Shown here: piece after piece, positions 35,029 through 43,493 of the stretch
Layout: each line of letters opens with the position of its first letter
Numbering within the stretch: the first letter of the stretch is position 1
Source: Desulfamplus magnetovallimortis
Lineage (GTDB): Bacteria; Desulfobacterota; Desulfobacteria; Desulfobacterales; Desulfobacteraceae
Assembly: GCF_900170035.1 (NCBI RefSeq)
Contig: NZ_LT828541.1
Coordinates: 116,449 to 180,448, forward strand
DNA: 64,000 nt
Reading direction: 5' to 3'
The notes under the pieces: generated by a model
The model's database searches: none
Told to the model about the DNA's origin: nothing
The model's input: the letters and a program-made list of their open reading frames with translations, nothing else
Translations under genes and position numbers: made by a program

Positions 35029-35689
35029 TTACAGTTGTATAACTTTATCAGCCAACTGCATAGCTGTAACAATATCAAGCATATTAGTGGTCTCTCCCAC
35101 CTTTTTAGCATCCATAAGATTAAAATGGGTAAGGCAGGTACCACAGACCAGAATCTTAAGACCATCGGCTTCATAACTTTTCAAATCATCAAGCACTTCT
35201 GAGCCTTCAATGGCAAGTTTCACACCATTGTTTACAAAGACAAGACGCCACAGCTCGTCTCCCATCTCCTTGATGGTTTTCAAAAAACTGATCATAAGTT
35301 TTTTCCCAAGCTCATCATCTCCAAAACCCATTCTGTCAGTTGCAGCAAGCACCATGATCTTCTGTTTATGACTTTCAGCGGCTCCGGAAGTTGCATCAGA
35401 AGCTGCACCTGCTTTCTGATTTCTTGATTCACTTTGTGTTTCAGAGTTTGTACTCTCATTTACAGGGGAATCATCTGAAAACTCAACCGTTATTCTGAAA
35501 TCGCCGCCTTCCCGAATAACATCAACACCCAATGACCTTGAGCCAAAAAATCTTGAAACATTTTCCATGGAAGCTTCATTATCAACCAAAACAGTAATGG
35601 CTTCTCTGGTTCCCTTATCTACTGCTTTTTTTTGCCATCAAAACAGGAGCTGGACAGGCCAACCCCCTTGCATCAATTATCTGTGACAT
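35029..35689 (-). pseudogene. yedF: yedF, selenium-metabolism TusA/DsrE fusion, split by an A8 frameshift
   Basis: The start at 35689 has a GGAAAAGGAT site and gives MSQIIDARGLACPAPVLMAKK, a TusA/SirA-type N-terminus with the CPxP motif. The frame then meets a stop 24 codons in. One base fewer in the run of eight A's (35626-35633) restores A-V-D-K-G-T-R-E-A-I-T and the remaining 187 residues, including VLAATDRMGFGDDELG and VCGTCLTHF of the C-terminal DsrE-like domain. YedF is associated with selenium metabolism in many anaerobes. The change may be a mutation, an assembly error at a homopolymer, or a slippage site that yields some full-length product. Confidence 0.85.
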
Positions 35690-35734
35690 ATATCCTTTTC
35701 CTGTTCAGGTAATCCCTTTTCAATGCTGTGAACT

Positions 35735-35838
35735 TAGAAATTAATTTTTAATAACTTGCCCATTCACCTCGCCCCCAGCCACATTTTACAGACTTGGGAG
35801 GGGGAGTTTGGATAAGTTAATTAAACCCAATTACTTAG
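35735..35838. repeat. Family D element, copy D2
   Basis: Shares TAACTTGCCCATT...CCTC at the left and GGAGGGGGAGTT...ATAAGTTAATTAAACCC at the right with the copy nested at ~45168-45270. Imperfect terminal inverted repeats; the centre is diverged. Confidence 0.7.
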
Positions 35839-35867
35839 CGCCCTTTGGACGGACTTTGTCATAATTA

Positions 35868-36098
35868 TTATTTTCGGGCATGTTTCATTTCCGGTAGTGT
35901 CATAAAAGTGTTGATATCTTTTTGTGAAAGCCCTGCTGAATCAAGTTTTGTGAAGAGCTCATCAACATATTTGGGACACCACCTCATTTCCCGCTATACA
36001 CTTTCAAGAGTGAAACGTCCATTTTGCGGATGTTTTTCCAGGATAATCTCTACTTTTGCAGGCAGATGAAGGATCCCTTTTTTCATCTTCTTTTGCAT
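35868..36098 (-). pseudogene. Small hypothetical gene interrupted by TAG
   Basis: Frame MQKKMKKGILHLPAKVEI... runs to an amber codon at 35996-35994 and resumes as REMRWCPKYVDELFTKLDSAG... to a stop at 35868. The last 91 bases of its body (35893-35983) recur nearly unchanged at 43171-43261. No family recognised. Confidence 0.5.
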
Positions 36099-36229
36099 TC
36101 CATATTGACAATTCTCAAATAAGCACTAAATTAAACTAAAAGTTAGAAGCACCAAACAATGTTAATATCTTTAGATGTTCTATGTCAATCATATTTAAAA
36201 TCAATCAATCCTAATATATGGAGGTTATC

Positions 36230-36433
36230 ATGAAAGCAAACCAATGTGTACGTCAAAAACTGTCAAAAAGTATGCTCTCTTTACTTATTTTTCTGGGAGC
36301 TGTTGGCTTGATCATAACTGGTTTTACTCTACTACCCATAGTAGGATTTATACTTGCCATTCCCGTGACAGCACTGTCTTATTATGTTTACAAGCTTCAT
36401 CTTAATGAGCAGTGTGAAATTGAACCTATATAG
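36230..36433 (+). CDS. Small two-helix membrane protein
   Basis: 67 aa from the ATG at 36230, chosen because GGAGG lies eight bases upstream. Residues ~12-58 form two hydrophobic helices separated by a Leu-Pro turn, with a polar tail (LHLNEQCEIEPI). It resembles small inner-membrane proteins (YgaP/DUF2892-like in size and layout). It is the only plus-strand gene in this stretch and is followed by a good terminator. Confidence 0.65.
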   Translation: MKANQCVRQKLSKSMLSLLIFLGAVGLIITGFTLLPIVGFILAIPVTALSYYVYKLHLNEQCEIEPI

Positions 36434-36456
36434 CGAGCTGGCACAAACTGAAGTAC

Positions 36457-36483
36457 CGGGGGCATAACCTTGCCCCCGCTTTT
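36457..36483 (+). terminator. Rho-independent terminator
   Basis: CGGGGGCA (36457-36464) and TGCCCCCG (36471-36478) form a perfect 8-bp stem with loop TAACCT, followed by CTTTT. It is placed 23 bases after the small membrane protein and serves the plus strand; it may also help the convergent activase gene. Confidence 0.85.
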
Positions 36484-36526
36484 AAAAATCTCATTAAACT
36501 ACTCCCATTTCAATTGCCCCCTTTAT

Positions 36527-37468
36527 TCATTGCTCCCCTGCAAGAAGAGCTGCTCCAAGAGCACCCACCATCTGGGGATTTTCCGGCACCAGTATTTCAC
36601 ATCCAAGCTTTTCGGATATCAACTTTATCATACATGGATTATTGGCAACACCGCCTGTAAAAACAATATTTTCGCCATGATTATCGGTTTTGCCCTCTTG
36701 ACCTCTTTTTTCCTGAGTAGCTCTTTCGTTATGAGTGTCTCTTTCTTTCTGAGCGCATCTTTCTTTCTGAGCGCATCTTTCTTTCTGATCGTCGCTTGCT
36801 TTCTGAGTAGATATTGCTTCCTTTAAATCTCTGAGATTCTTAACAGGCATACGCACACGGTTTAACATTGCCACTGCCCGTTTCATGACACTTACATGCA
36901 ATCCCAGAGCAATTTCCCTTGGTACTGCGCCTTTTGCAATAAGGGATGTTACCTCGGACTCGGCAAATACTGTACACATGCTGTTGATGGTCAATGCATT
37001 TTTAGCTTCCAGGGCTTCTCTGCCAAATGATTCAACAGTAAATCCAAGGGTTTTTGCCATGATCTCTAAAAATTTTCCGGTACCAGCGGCACATCGATCG
37101 TTCATTTCAAACTTTTTGACCCTGCCTTTTCCATTTATAGCAATGGCTTTGCTGTCCTGTCCTCCGATATCTAAGATGGTGGAGACATCAGGAAAAAAGG
37201 CCTGTGCTCCACGAGCGTGAGCCTTTATCTCCGTTACAGTCATTATCTTAGCATCATTATCTAAATTATCATGTGCTATTTCAAACAAAGTCCGGCCGTA
37301 TCCTGTTGCCAGGATACGTTCATATTCAATACCGTCCAAAAGTTTTATGCTCTCGGAAATAGGGTCAAAGGTAGTATCAGACTGACGACTCTCAATAATA
37401 TCACCAGACTGATTGATCACCACAACTTCAATGGTTCGGGAGCCGATATCAATGCCGGCATAATTCAT
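36527..37468 (-). CDS. ASKHA activase of a 2-hydroxyacyl-CoA-dehydratase-type reductase
   Basis: 313 aa. GIDIGSRTIEVVVI (phosphate-1 loop), DIGGQDSKAI, a CAAGTGKFLE cluster motif and a second Cys (SMCTVFAESEV) that together bridge a [4Fe-4S] cluster at the dimer interface. FTGGVANNPCM and GALGAALLA complete the ATPase. Such activases use ATP to drive low-potential electron transfer to a HgdB-type partner, encoded by the next gene. Residues ~220-255 contain an unusual charged insert with tandem QKERCA units. Confidence 0.93.
   Translation of the reverse strand: MNYAGIDIGSRTIEVVVINQSGDIIESRQSDTTFDPISESIKLLDGIEYERILATGYGRTLFEIAHDNLDNDAKIMTVTEIKAHARGAQAFFPDVSTILDIGGQDSKAIAINGKGRVKKFEMNDRCAAGTGKFLEIMAKTLGFTVESFGREALEAKNALTINSMCTVFAESEVTSLIAKGAVPREIALGLHVSVMKRAVAMLNRVRMPVKNLRDLKEAISTQKASDDQKERCAQKERCAQKERDTHNERATQEKRGQEGKTDNHGENIVFTGGVANNPCMIKLISEKLGCEILVPENPQMVGALGAALLAGEQ
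36728..36785 (-). repeat. In-frame 18-bp minisatellite in the activase
   Basis: About three units of 18 bp encode QKERCA/QKERDT in a surface insert between the ATPase lobes, just before the GENIVFTGG motif. Adjacent residues (DQKER, NERATQEKR) look like older decayed units. Confidence 0.8.
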
Positions 37469-37529
37469 GATGCTTAAACTCCATCGTGATTATTCAAATA
37501 TTCTAAACTTTTCCCCAGATAACCGGAAC

Positions 37530-38807
37530 TTACTTCAACTGCTCAATAAAGGCTTCCACCCTTGTTTTAAGCTGACCGACATCTTCCATTCCATAATCAG
37601 TTTCAATGCGAAGTGTTGGGATATCCTTCTCTTCAAGTGCTTTTTCAACAGGAATGGACTCCATTAGATATGGCTGACAGAACTGCAATCCATAATGAAT
37701 GACTCCATCTGCCTGATACTCCTCAACCATCTCGGTGATATGATTCAAGCGATCTTGATTGGGTGTAAAGATAGCGCAGTCAACCTTATAATAACGGTCT
37801 GTAATGGCTTCCATCATCTGCTCAACACTCTCCCCTGAGTCATCAGTAAGATTTCGGCATCCACGCTCACCTACGCATGACTCTTCGCCCACAATAACTC
37901 CGCCGGATGTCTCCACAATCCAGGGGAATTTCCAGTTGGGTACTGCCATGGGGCATCCGGAAACTATAATCCGTGGCGTTTTTTCAGGAAGTGCGCCTTT
38001 TTTCTCTGCAATGCGGGTCTCCAGCTCATCACAAATTTTGTTAACCGATTCTGTAAATCTTGCAGGATTATCATAAAAAGAGACCTGATTTGCCAACAGA
38101 GCATCAAGACCGGAAATTGGTGCAGGATCGGCCTTCCTAAGCTTTGCAAGACGATGGAGGGCACTTCGCTTGGCATTGACTGTCTGAATTGCAGACTTAA
38201 GGGATTCAGAAATGATTTTAACACCTGTAAGAGCTTCCACAGCATCTTTAAAACGCTCATACTCTGCTCTCAAAAGTGCTCTTCCCTGGGTGGATTTCAT
38301 CTGGGGCAGATCCATAACATAGAGATTTTCCATAAGTTCACCAAGGGACTCGTATGCCTTTTTCTTTCCATCACAGGTATTTTCTCCTACAACCATATCC
38401 GAAGCCTCAAGATAGGGACACACCTTGCCAAGTTTGAAGCCCATGGCTGACTTGATAAGAGCACAGGTGTTCCGTGGCAGATATTTTTCCACCTCTTCCA
38501 TAGCAAAATCAGCACCGGAACAAAGGCCTATCAAAGTTGCATTTGCTGCCAATGCTATCTCTTCAGGAACAAATACACAGTAAGATCCGATAATTTTTCG
38601 TCCCTGTGCCTTTTCATCAATGAGTTCCTTAATACGCAAACCATGGACTTCGCTCATGACAAAGTTGAAATAATCCATCCCTTCCGGTCGATTTTTCTGG
38701 GCAAGATAGATATCTGTATAAGCATTACCCAAAACACCAAGCAGGGCATCATGGGCATCAATATCAAGCCCCAAATCCTTCCACATCTTCACATAATCAT
38801 TGCTCAT
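37530..38807 (-). CDS. Double-cubane-cluster-type reductase (HgdB-like, single subunit)
   Basis: 425 aa from the ATG at 38807, preceded by GGAAGAG; an upstream in-frame ATG at 38834 is less well placed. HgdB/HgdA family (PF06050): Cys residues in SGADFAMEE...RNTCALIKS, KVCPYLE, GENTCDGKKK, GCPMAVPNWKFP and GEESCVGERGC. A single HgdB-like subunit next to an activase is the layout of double-cubane cluster proteins (DCCP/DCCP-R), which reduce small molecules at an [Fe8S9] cluster, and not of the heterodimeric acyl-CoA dehydratases. The natural substrate of DCCP is not settled. No CoA-ester genes are adjacent. Confidence 0.85.
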   Translation of the reverse strand: MSNDYVKMWKDLGLDIDAHDALLGVLGNAYTDIYLAQKNRPEGMDYFNFVMSEVHGLRIKELIDEKAQGRKIIGSYCVFVPEEIALAANATLIGLCSGADFAMEEVEKYLPRNTCALIKSAMGFKLGKVCPYLEASDMVVGENTCDGKKKAYESLGELMENLYVMDLPQMKSTQGRALLRAEYERFKDAVEALTGVKIISESLKSAIQTVNAKRSALHRLAKLRKADPAPISGLDALLANQVSFYDNPARFTESVNKICDELETRIAEKKGALPEKTPRIIVSGCPMAVPNWKFPWIVETSGGVIVGEESCVGERGCRNLTDDSGESVEQMMEAITDRYYKVDCAIFTPNQDRLNHITEMVEEYQADGVIHYGLQFCQPYLMESIPVEKALEEKDIPTLRIETDYGMEDVGQLKTRVEAFIEQLK

Positions 38808-39092
38808 TTTCTCTTCCTTGTTCCATACTTTCACAGTTATTTAACGGCAAGTCTTATTTTTCAAGATCACTGAAATACGTTTAAAGAAGAAAAATAGATT
38901 ATTCTCTGGTAAAGATGCAAATTGATTATACAAGTAGTTTATTAAACAGTGATAGAGGATTCAAATAATAAACATTCAAAGTCAACTCCAAAAGCTTTTG
39001 CCCCTTGTCATCATCTAATTGAAAAACTATTATTGAACCATTCGTTTAACATTTCGTCATTTACATCTCATTTTAAAATTCGACATGGAACC

Positions 39093-39902
39093 ATGAACAA
39101 CAAAAAAATATCCAACATAACTGTAGTGCTCCACCAACCAGGATACCCTGAAAACATAGGCTCTGCTGCCAGAGCAATGTGCAACATGGGCATTGGGAAA
39201 CTCATTGTGGTTGAACCCAGAAATTATAACCATGAAGCGGCTGCAAAACTGGCAACACATTCAGCAAAGCAGATTCTGGAACAGATGGAGATATATGAGA
39301 GCCTGAAAGATGCCCTGGCACCATTTCATTATATTGTGGGCACAACAGCCCGTCTGGGTGGACAGCGGGTGGTGGAATCCCCACGGGAAGTGGCAGAAAG
39401 AGTTGCACATCTCTCTTTAAATAACAGTATTGCAATGCTGTTTGGACGGGAAGACAGAGGCCTTTCAAACGAAGAACTCAAGCTTTGCCATACTCTTGTG
39501 AATATCCCCACTTCAGGATTTTCATCCCTTAATCTTGCCCAGGCTGTCATGGTTGTCTGCTATGAACTGTTCATTGCAAAATCAACCATTTCCGTCAATG
39601 AAGAGCCTCTACACCCTTTACTACAGGCAGAGAATTCTAAACATACAGGTAATTCTACACAGGAGGGCAAAGAGCAAAAAAGGCATTCCCCACGCCTTGC
39701 CCAACGCAGAGAACTTGATATTATGTATGACGAACTCGAAAATGTGCTGTCAGAAATATCTTACATTAACCCTGAAAACCCCGATTTCTGGATGAATCAC
39801 CTGAGAAATTTTCTGGGGCGAATATCTCTTCAGGCAAAAGAGGTGAGTATTATCAGAGGAATTATCAGACAGGTTTTAAAGTATGGAGAACAAAAGTCAT
39901 GA
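39093..39902 (+). CDS. trmJ: TrmJ-like SPOUT RNA methyltransferase
   Basis: 269 aa from the ATG at 39093; the frame upstream of it is not family-like. ITVVLHQPGYPENIGSAARAM, a GREDRGLSNEEL motif and IPTSGFSSLNLAQAVMVV are the three SPOUT/SpoU signature motifs. The C-terminal helical extension (~175-265) is typical of TrmJ, which 2'-O-methylates position 32 of tRNAs. It stands alone. Confidence 0.93.
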   Translation: MNNKKISNITVVLHQPGYPENIGSAARAMCNMGIGKLIVVEPRNYNHEAAAKLATHSAKQILEQMEIYESLKDALAPFHYIVGTTARLGGQRVVESPREVAERVAHLSLNNSIAMLFGREDRGLSNEELKLCHTLVNIPTSGFSSLNLAQAVMVVCYELFIAKSTISVNEEPLHPLLQAENSKHTGNSTQEGKEQKRHSPRLAQRRELDIMYDELENVLSEISYINPENPDFWMNHLRNFLGRISLQAKEVSIIRGIIRQVLKYGEQKS

Positions 39903-40225
39903 AACAATCAACAGCTTAACTACTTTACCGTAAAAATGACTATCATTTTTATATTTGGGGTGATATTTTTACATTTAGGGGGGTGATTGATACGTAATTA
40001 ATCATGCCCGTTTAATAGAGATATGAAACAACCCATTCTGCAATTTCTTAATTTGCAATACCGAAAAACTCACATTTATTGAAATCCAAGGGTTGCAAGT
40101 TAAAATACCTGTCTTACCATTGGTGATATTCAACAGTGATTTCTGAGCTGATGAAAAGGCCGGAAATACTTTGACAACTGTGAATAGAACTTTAACTAAA
40201 TTGTCCTGGGCCTAAAGGAGTTTGC
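39903..40225. other. Intergenic region with one family C unit
   Basis: Holds the family C copy at 39924-40014; the remainder (40015-40225) is unique, with an AAAGGAG site before 40226. Confidence 0.5.
39924..40014 (+). repeat. Family C repeat unit with internal duplication
   Basis: TTTACCGTAAAAATGACTA opening, then a partial duplication of the ATATTTGGGGTGAT region before the TGATTGAT hairpin, ending CCCGTTTA. Confidence 0.75.
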
Positions 40226-41449
40226 ATGAAGACACTTTCTCGAAGTGACCTGGTCGATTTGTCTCTTGAGATCACCTGGGAAAAAAATGGTATTCATCAT
40301 TCAGATCGGTATTTTGCTGATCAACTCAACTGCTGGCGGGATGTTTTTCCGGGCAGCCCTTTTGAAAAGCTGTTTGATCACGACATTGAACATCCTGTAA
40401 CGTTTCAGGCAAACCCAGGAGACCTTGTTCCGGATCACAGTAATGACAAAATTCTCCGACTGCCTTTATCCAGAGTTAATTCTGATAGGCTAAAACACAG
40501 TATTGACGTGGGGCGATTCTATCCTCAAGGCATAATTTCAGGGCTCACGGGTGTATTCAGGGACACTATAACCCCTTTTCGTTGTATTGGGCTTAGTCAA
40601 AGCATTATTACAGCTGATCTGAATCATCCCATGGCTGGAATCCCCTTCCAGTTGACAATGGAGGTTAACAAGCATTCCTCAAAAGCAAATGAGCGCGGGG
40701 GAAGCTGCATGGACTGGATTGATATTGCCCTGTCAGGCCCTGGAATGCAGGCCAGGAGTAACGCTAAGGCAACGGATTTTTTTTCTCAACACGCTTTTCA
40801 TCGAAAAGACCCGAGACCGGACGCTGATTTTTATAAAAAAGACAGATTTGTCCACCATATTGATGACCAGGCCAGGGAGAACCTGGCTGCCATCTATCAA
40901 TCGCTTGTACGTCCCGGTGACTCCATTCTGGATCTCATGGCTGGCTGGGAGTCCCATATCCCTGAAACCCTTGAACCTCTTTCCCTGCATGGCATAGGTC
41001 TGAACGCCAACGAACTGGCCAATAATCCGGCCCTGACATCGTACACTGTCCAAGATCTGAACATCAATCCAGAACTGGCCTTTAAAGACAATATATTTGA
41101 TCATGCGATCTGCTCGTTATCTGTTGAATACCTGACAGATCCCATACGTATATTCCAGGAGATAGCGCGCGTTTTAAAGCCCGGTGGCGCCTTTATCGTA
41201 TCGTTTTCAAATCGCTGGTTCCCCGAAAAATCCATAAGGATCTGGGAGGATCTTCATGACTTTGAACGCATGGGCTTGGTAACGGAGTACTTTCTTCTGT
41301 CTGACAGGTATGAATCCATTTCAACCCTGTCATTGCGGGGATATCCTAGGCCCTATGATGATGACTATTTTCCTAAACTCCGATTATCAGATCCGATTTA
41401 TACGGTGATCGGGCACACCAGGCATTATCTTCAAAGGTATTACAGGTGA
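40226..41449 (+). CDS. FKBP-like N-domain fused to SAM methyltransferase
   Basis: 407 aa, AAAGGAG site. Residues ~60-160 end in DLNHPMAGIPFQLTMEV, which mirrors the closing NHPLAG...V strand of FKBP/SlyD peptidyl-prolyl isomerases; the catalytic core is degenerate. Residues ~225-345 are a class I methyltransferase (DSILDLMAGWES as motif I; HAICSLSVEYLTDP; RVLKPGGAFIVSFSNRW). The protein lacks a signal. The stop overlaps the next start (GTGA), so it is coupled to an outer-membrane protein gene. Substrate unknown. Confidence 0.75.
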   Translation: MKTLSRSDLVDLSLEITWEKNGIHHSDRYFADQLNCWRDVFPGSPFEKLFDHDIEHPVTFQANPGDLVPDHSNDKILRLPLSRVNSDRLKHSIDVGRFYPQGIISGLTGVFRDTITPFRCIGLSQSIITADLNHPMAGIPFQLTMEVNKHSSKANERGGSCMDWIDIALSGPGMQARSNAKATDFFSQHAFHRKDPRPDADFYKKDRFVHHIDDQARENLAAIYQSLVRPGDSILDLMAGWESHIPETLEPLSLHGIGLNANELANNPALTSYTVQDLNINPELAFKDNIFDHAICSLSVEYLTDPIRIFQEIARVLKPGGAFIVSFSNRWFPEKSIRIWEDLHDFERMGLVTEYFLLSDRYESISTLSLRGYPRPYDDDYFPKLRLSDPIYTVIGHTRHYLQRYYR

Positions 41450-42561
41450 CATCCTTGAATCTGCTTATCCGATTACCCTTAAAGTGCAGTACAATCTATC
41501 TTCTCACTATCTATTGTTTATTTACACTGTTTTTCATTTCACCTCTGTACTGCGCAAACATCACATTAAATAGCTCCATGGGATACAATTCAAATCCTGC
41601 ATCAGAGCCTGAAAGCAAAGGTGCCCTCTTTGCAGATACAGGTATATGCCTTGAAGAGTCATTTCCCTTTTATGACACTGTGAAACTGAACCTGGCCTCT
41701 TCCTTTAACTATCAAGTTCTGGAAGCTCTTCCGGACAATCATCAAATCGTTGCAGACCTCTCCATATCCCCACTTAAGCAGGGAAACAGATACACGCCTT
41801 ATATATTTTCAACCATTGGATTTTACCGAGATTCACTGGTTACGTCTGACAGGCGCAACTCATTCTCATTTGGTGCTGGAGTTGAAACAATATTATCCAG
41901 CAGATACACTTTTATTTTTGAATCATCATGGAAGCATATAAAATATCTTGAAGATTCCCCTCCAACGTTTTTGCCACCGGAACAGAAAAATAAATATCAA
42001 AATGGCCAGAAATCTGAATCAGATCCTTTTTCACAACCTGTACAGATAGACGATGAAGTAACCAGCACCAATACAATGTCAAATCAGTTCCAGCAAATAT
42101 ATGATGCCAGAAATGACAATGCATTCACTGTCAACATGATGCTGAATCTATTCATCAGCCCTTCTGTTACCCTCTCCACCGGCCTTGCATTTGAACACCT
42201 TGCCTCTTCACTGGATATGGAATCCTATACCCAGATAACACCTGCACTCCAGTGCTACTGGACAATTAATGACAAATGGCAGATCAATTTAGGAGGCTGG
42301 TTCGAGATGAGACGTTTTTATAATATAAATGAAATGCCACCGGAAAATGAATATCAGATGATACAGGGAGGCGCCAATTTCCAGGATTTTACCATAAGGG
42401 AGGATAACAATACTTTCAGTGTTAATATGAGGCTCTACTATTTTCCCGACGCACCCTTTCATATTATTACAGACTACTCCCTTTTAAATGGCCAATATCC
42501 TGTAGATGAAGAGTCCTACAGGGAAAGGATAATACAATGCGGTATCTCCTGGTCATTCTGA
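41446..42561 (+). CDS. Outer-membrane beta-barrel protein
   Basis: 371 aa with a GTG start overlapping the previous stop. Long signal peptide (~1-36), then alternating polar/hydrophobic strands throughout, many aromatic residues, and a C-terminal CGISWSF ending in Phe as expected for BAM substrates. About 14-16 strands are likely. A polar, Gln/Asn/Ser-rich segment at ~180-215 could be an extracellular loop. It overlaps the next gene by 25 bases. No specific family recognised. Confidence 0.78.
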   Translation: MTSLNLLIRLPLKCSTIYLLTIYCLFTLFFISPLYCANITLNSSMGYNSNPASEPESKGALFADTGICLEESFPFYDTVKLNLASSFNYQVLEALPDNHQIVADLSISPLKQGNRYTPYIFSTIGFYRDSLVTSDRRNSFSFGAGVETILSSRYTFIFESSWKHIKYLEDSPPTFLPPEQKNKYQNGQKSESDPFSQPVQIDDEVTSTNTMSNQFQQIYDARNDNAFTVNMMLNLFISPSVTLSTGLAFEHLASSLDMESYTQITPALQCYWTINDKWQINLGGWFEMRRFYNINEMPPENEYQMIQGGANFQDFTIREDNNTFSVNMRLYYFPDAPFHIITDYSLLNGQYPVDEESYRERIIQCGISWSF

Positions 42562-43124
42562 TATTTTTTACATTAAATATTTTATATCTTGTAGATCAAG
42601 TACGGAGTGAGCAGGAAAACAGACTGTTTCTTGTAAAAATTATTTCTATAAACAAAAAAAACAACACCATGCTCCTTGAGCAGTTAAGATCAATTAACAG
42701 AAACGAAGAAAATAACGATAAAGAAGATAACGATAAAGAAGATAATAGCGGTAAAAAGGAGAATAAGGCTAAAGAGGGTGAGAAATTTTCTGACAATATT
42801 GATCAACTGCCTCTTTTGATTTACTCATGTGATAATATTCCCGGGAACCTTGAAGGGGGAGAAATTATCAGAATCTGGGGATATATTGATAATGATTACT
42901 ATCAATCAGCAAAAGATAATAATGGTGATGCCGCTACTTTACAGCTCCATGATATTTCCGGTGCATTTTATGCAAATACAAAAAATATTGATCTTTTGCA
43001 CGGTAAAATTACAGGTGCTTCCTACGGGAATACACCGGACCCCACAGGTGTACGCAGAAGGTTGCAGGGCAGGCCAGGCAGTTCATCAATGTTTCGAGGA
43101 GGCGGCATGCGTGGAAAACCGTAA
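42537..43124 (+). CDS. Exported protein with low-complexity acidic/basic segment
   Basis: 195 aa. Signal peptide ~1-24. Residues ~55-85 are NDKEDNDKEDN-type low complexity. Residues ~90-155 look like a small beta (OB-like) domain (GEIIRIWGYIDND). The C-terminal 30 residues are Gly/Arg-rich. Its start lies inside the barrel gene, so it is translationally coupled. Function not recognised; it may be a periplasmic partner of the barrel. Confidence 0.65.
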   Translation: MRYLLVILIFFTLNILYLVDQVRSEQENRLFLVKIISINKKNNTMLLEQLRSINRNEENNDKEDNDKEDNSGKKENKAKEGEKFSDNIDQLPLLIYSCDNIPGNLEGGEIIRIWGYIDNDYYQSAKDNNGDAATLQLHDISGAFYANTKNIDLLHGKITGASYGNTPDPTGVRRRLQGRPGSSSMFRGGGMRGKP

Positions 43125-43170
43125 AGCAGGTGATTATGGTAAAACCAGCCCGCAAGGCGCTAACTTCATT

Positions 43171-43261
43171 GGTGGTGTCCCAAATATGTTGATGAGCTCT
43201 TCACAAACCTTGATTCAGCAGAGCTTTCACAAAAAGATATCAACACTTTTATGACACTACC
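43171..43261 (+). pseudogene. Fragment duplicated from 35893-35983
   Basis: 91 bases nearly identical to part of the minus-strand pseudogene at 35868-36098, encoding WCPKYVDELFT...INTFMTLP and then stopping. It lacks the 5' part; a stop lies in frame just upstream. Confidence 0.7.
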
Positions 43262-43295
43262 AAGTCCTTTTGGATGAAATGAAGGATGCCCTGCT

Positions 43296-43422
43296 TTTAC
43301 GGTGAAAATGACTATCATTTTTATAGTTGGGGGTGATTGATACACAATCATGCCCGTTTACCGTGGAAATGGATACAATTTGCAATATTCGGGGATGGCT
43401 GGATGGCAGCCATGCCCGTTTA
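43296..43422 (+). repeat. Family C repeat, two tandem units
   Basis: Unit 43296-43360 has the AAAATGACTATCATTTTT palindrome and a shortened TGATTGAT hairpin. Unit 43357-43422 is the AAATGGATACAATTT subtype with second hairpin TGGCTG/CAGCCA around GATGG. Boundaries share GTTTACCGTG. Confidence 0.8.
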
Positions 43423-43493
43423 ATGGGTCTCGATCTGGTTGCTGACTCATCCATATTTTATGCAACGCAAATCACAACAAACAAGGTACACCA

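Larger units (their letters stand above)
43125..43493. other. Intergenic region with a gene fragment and family C units
   Basis: Holds the 91-bp duplicate of the amber-interrupted gene (43171-43261) and two family C units (43296-43422). No intact gene. Confidence 0.55.

Noticed and set aside
35994..35996. Pyrrolysine at the TAG of the small minus-strand gene
   Set aside because: No methylamine methyltransferase-like context, and the second genomic copy is a fragment; decay is simpler.
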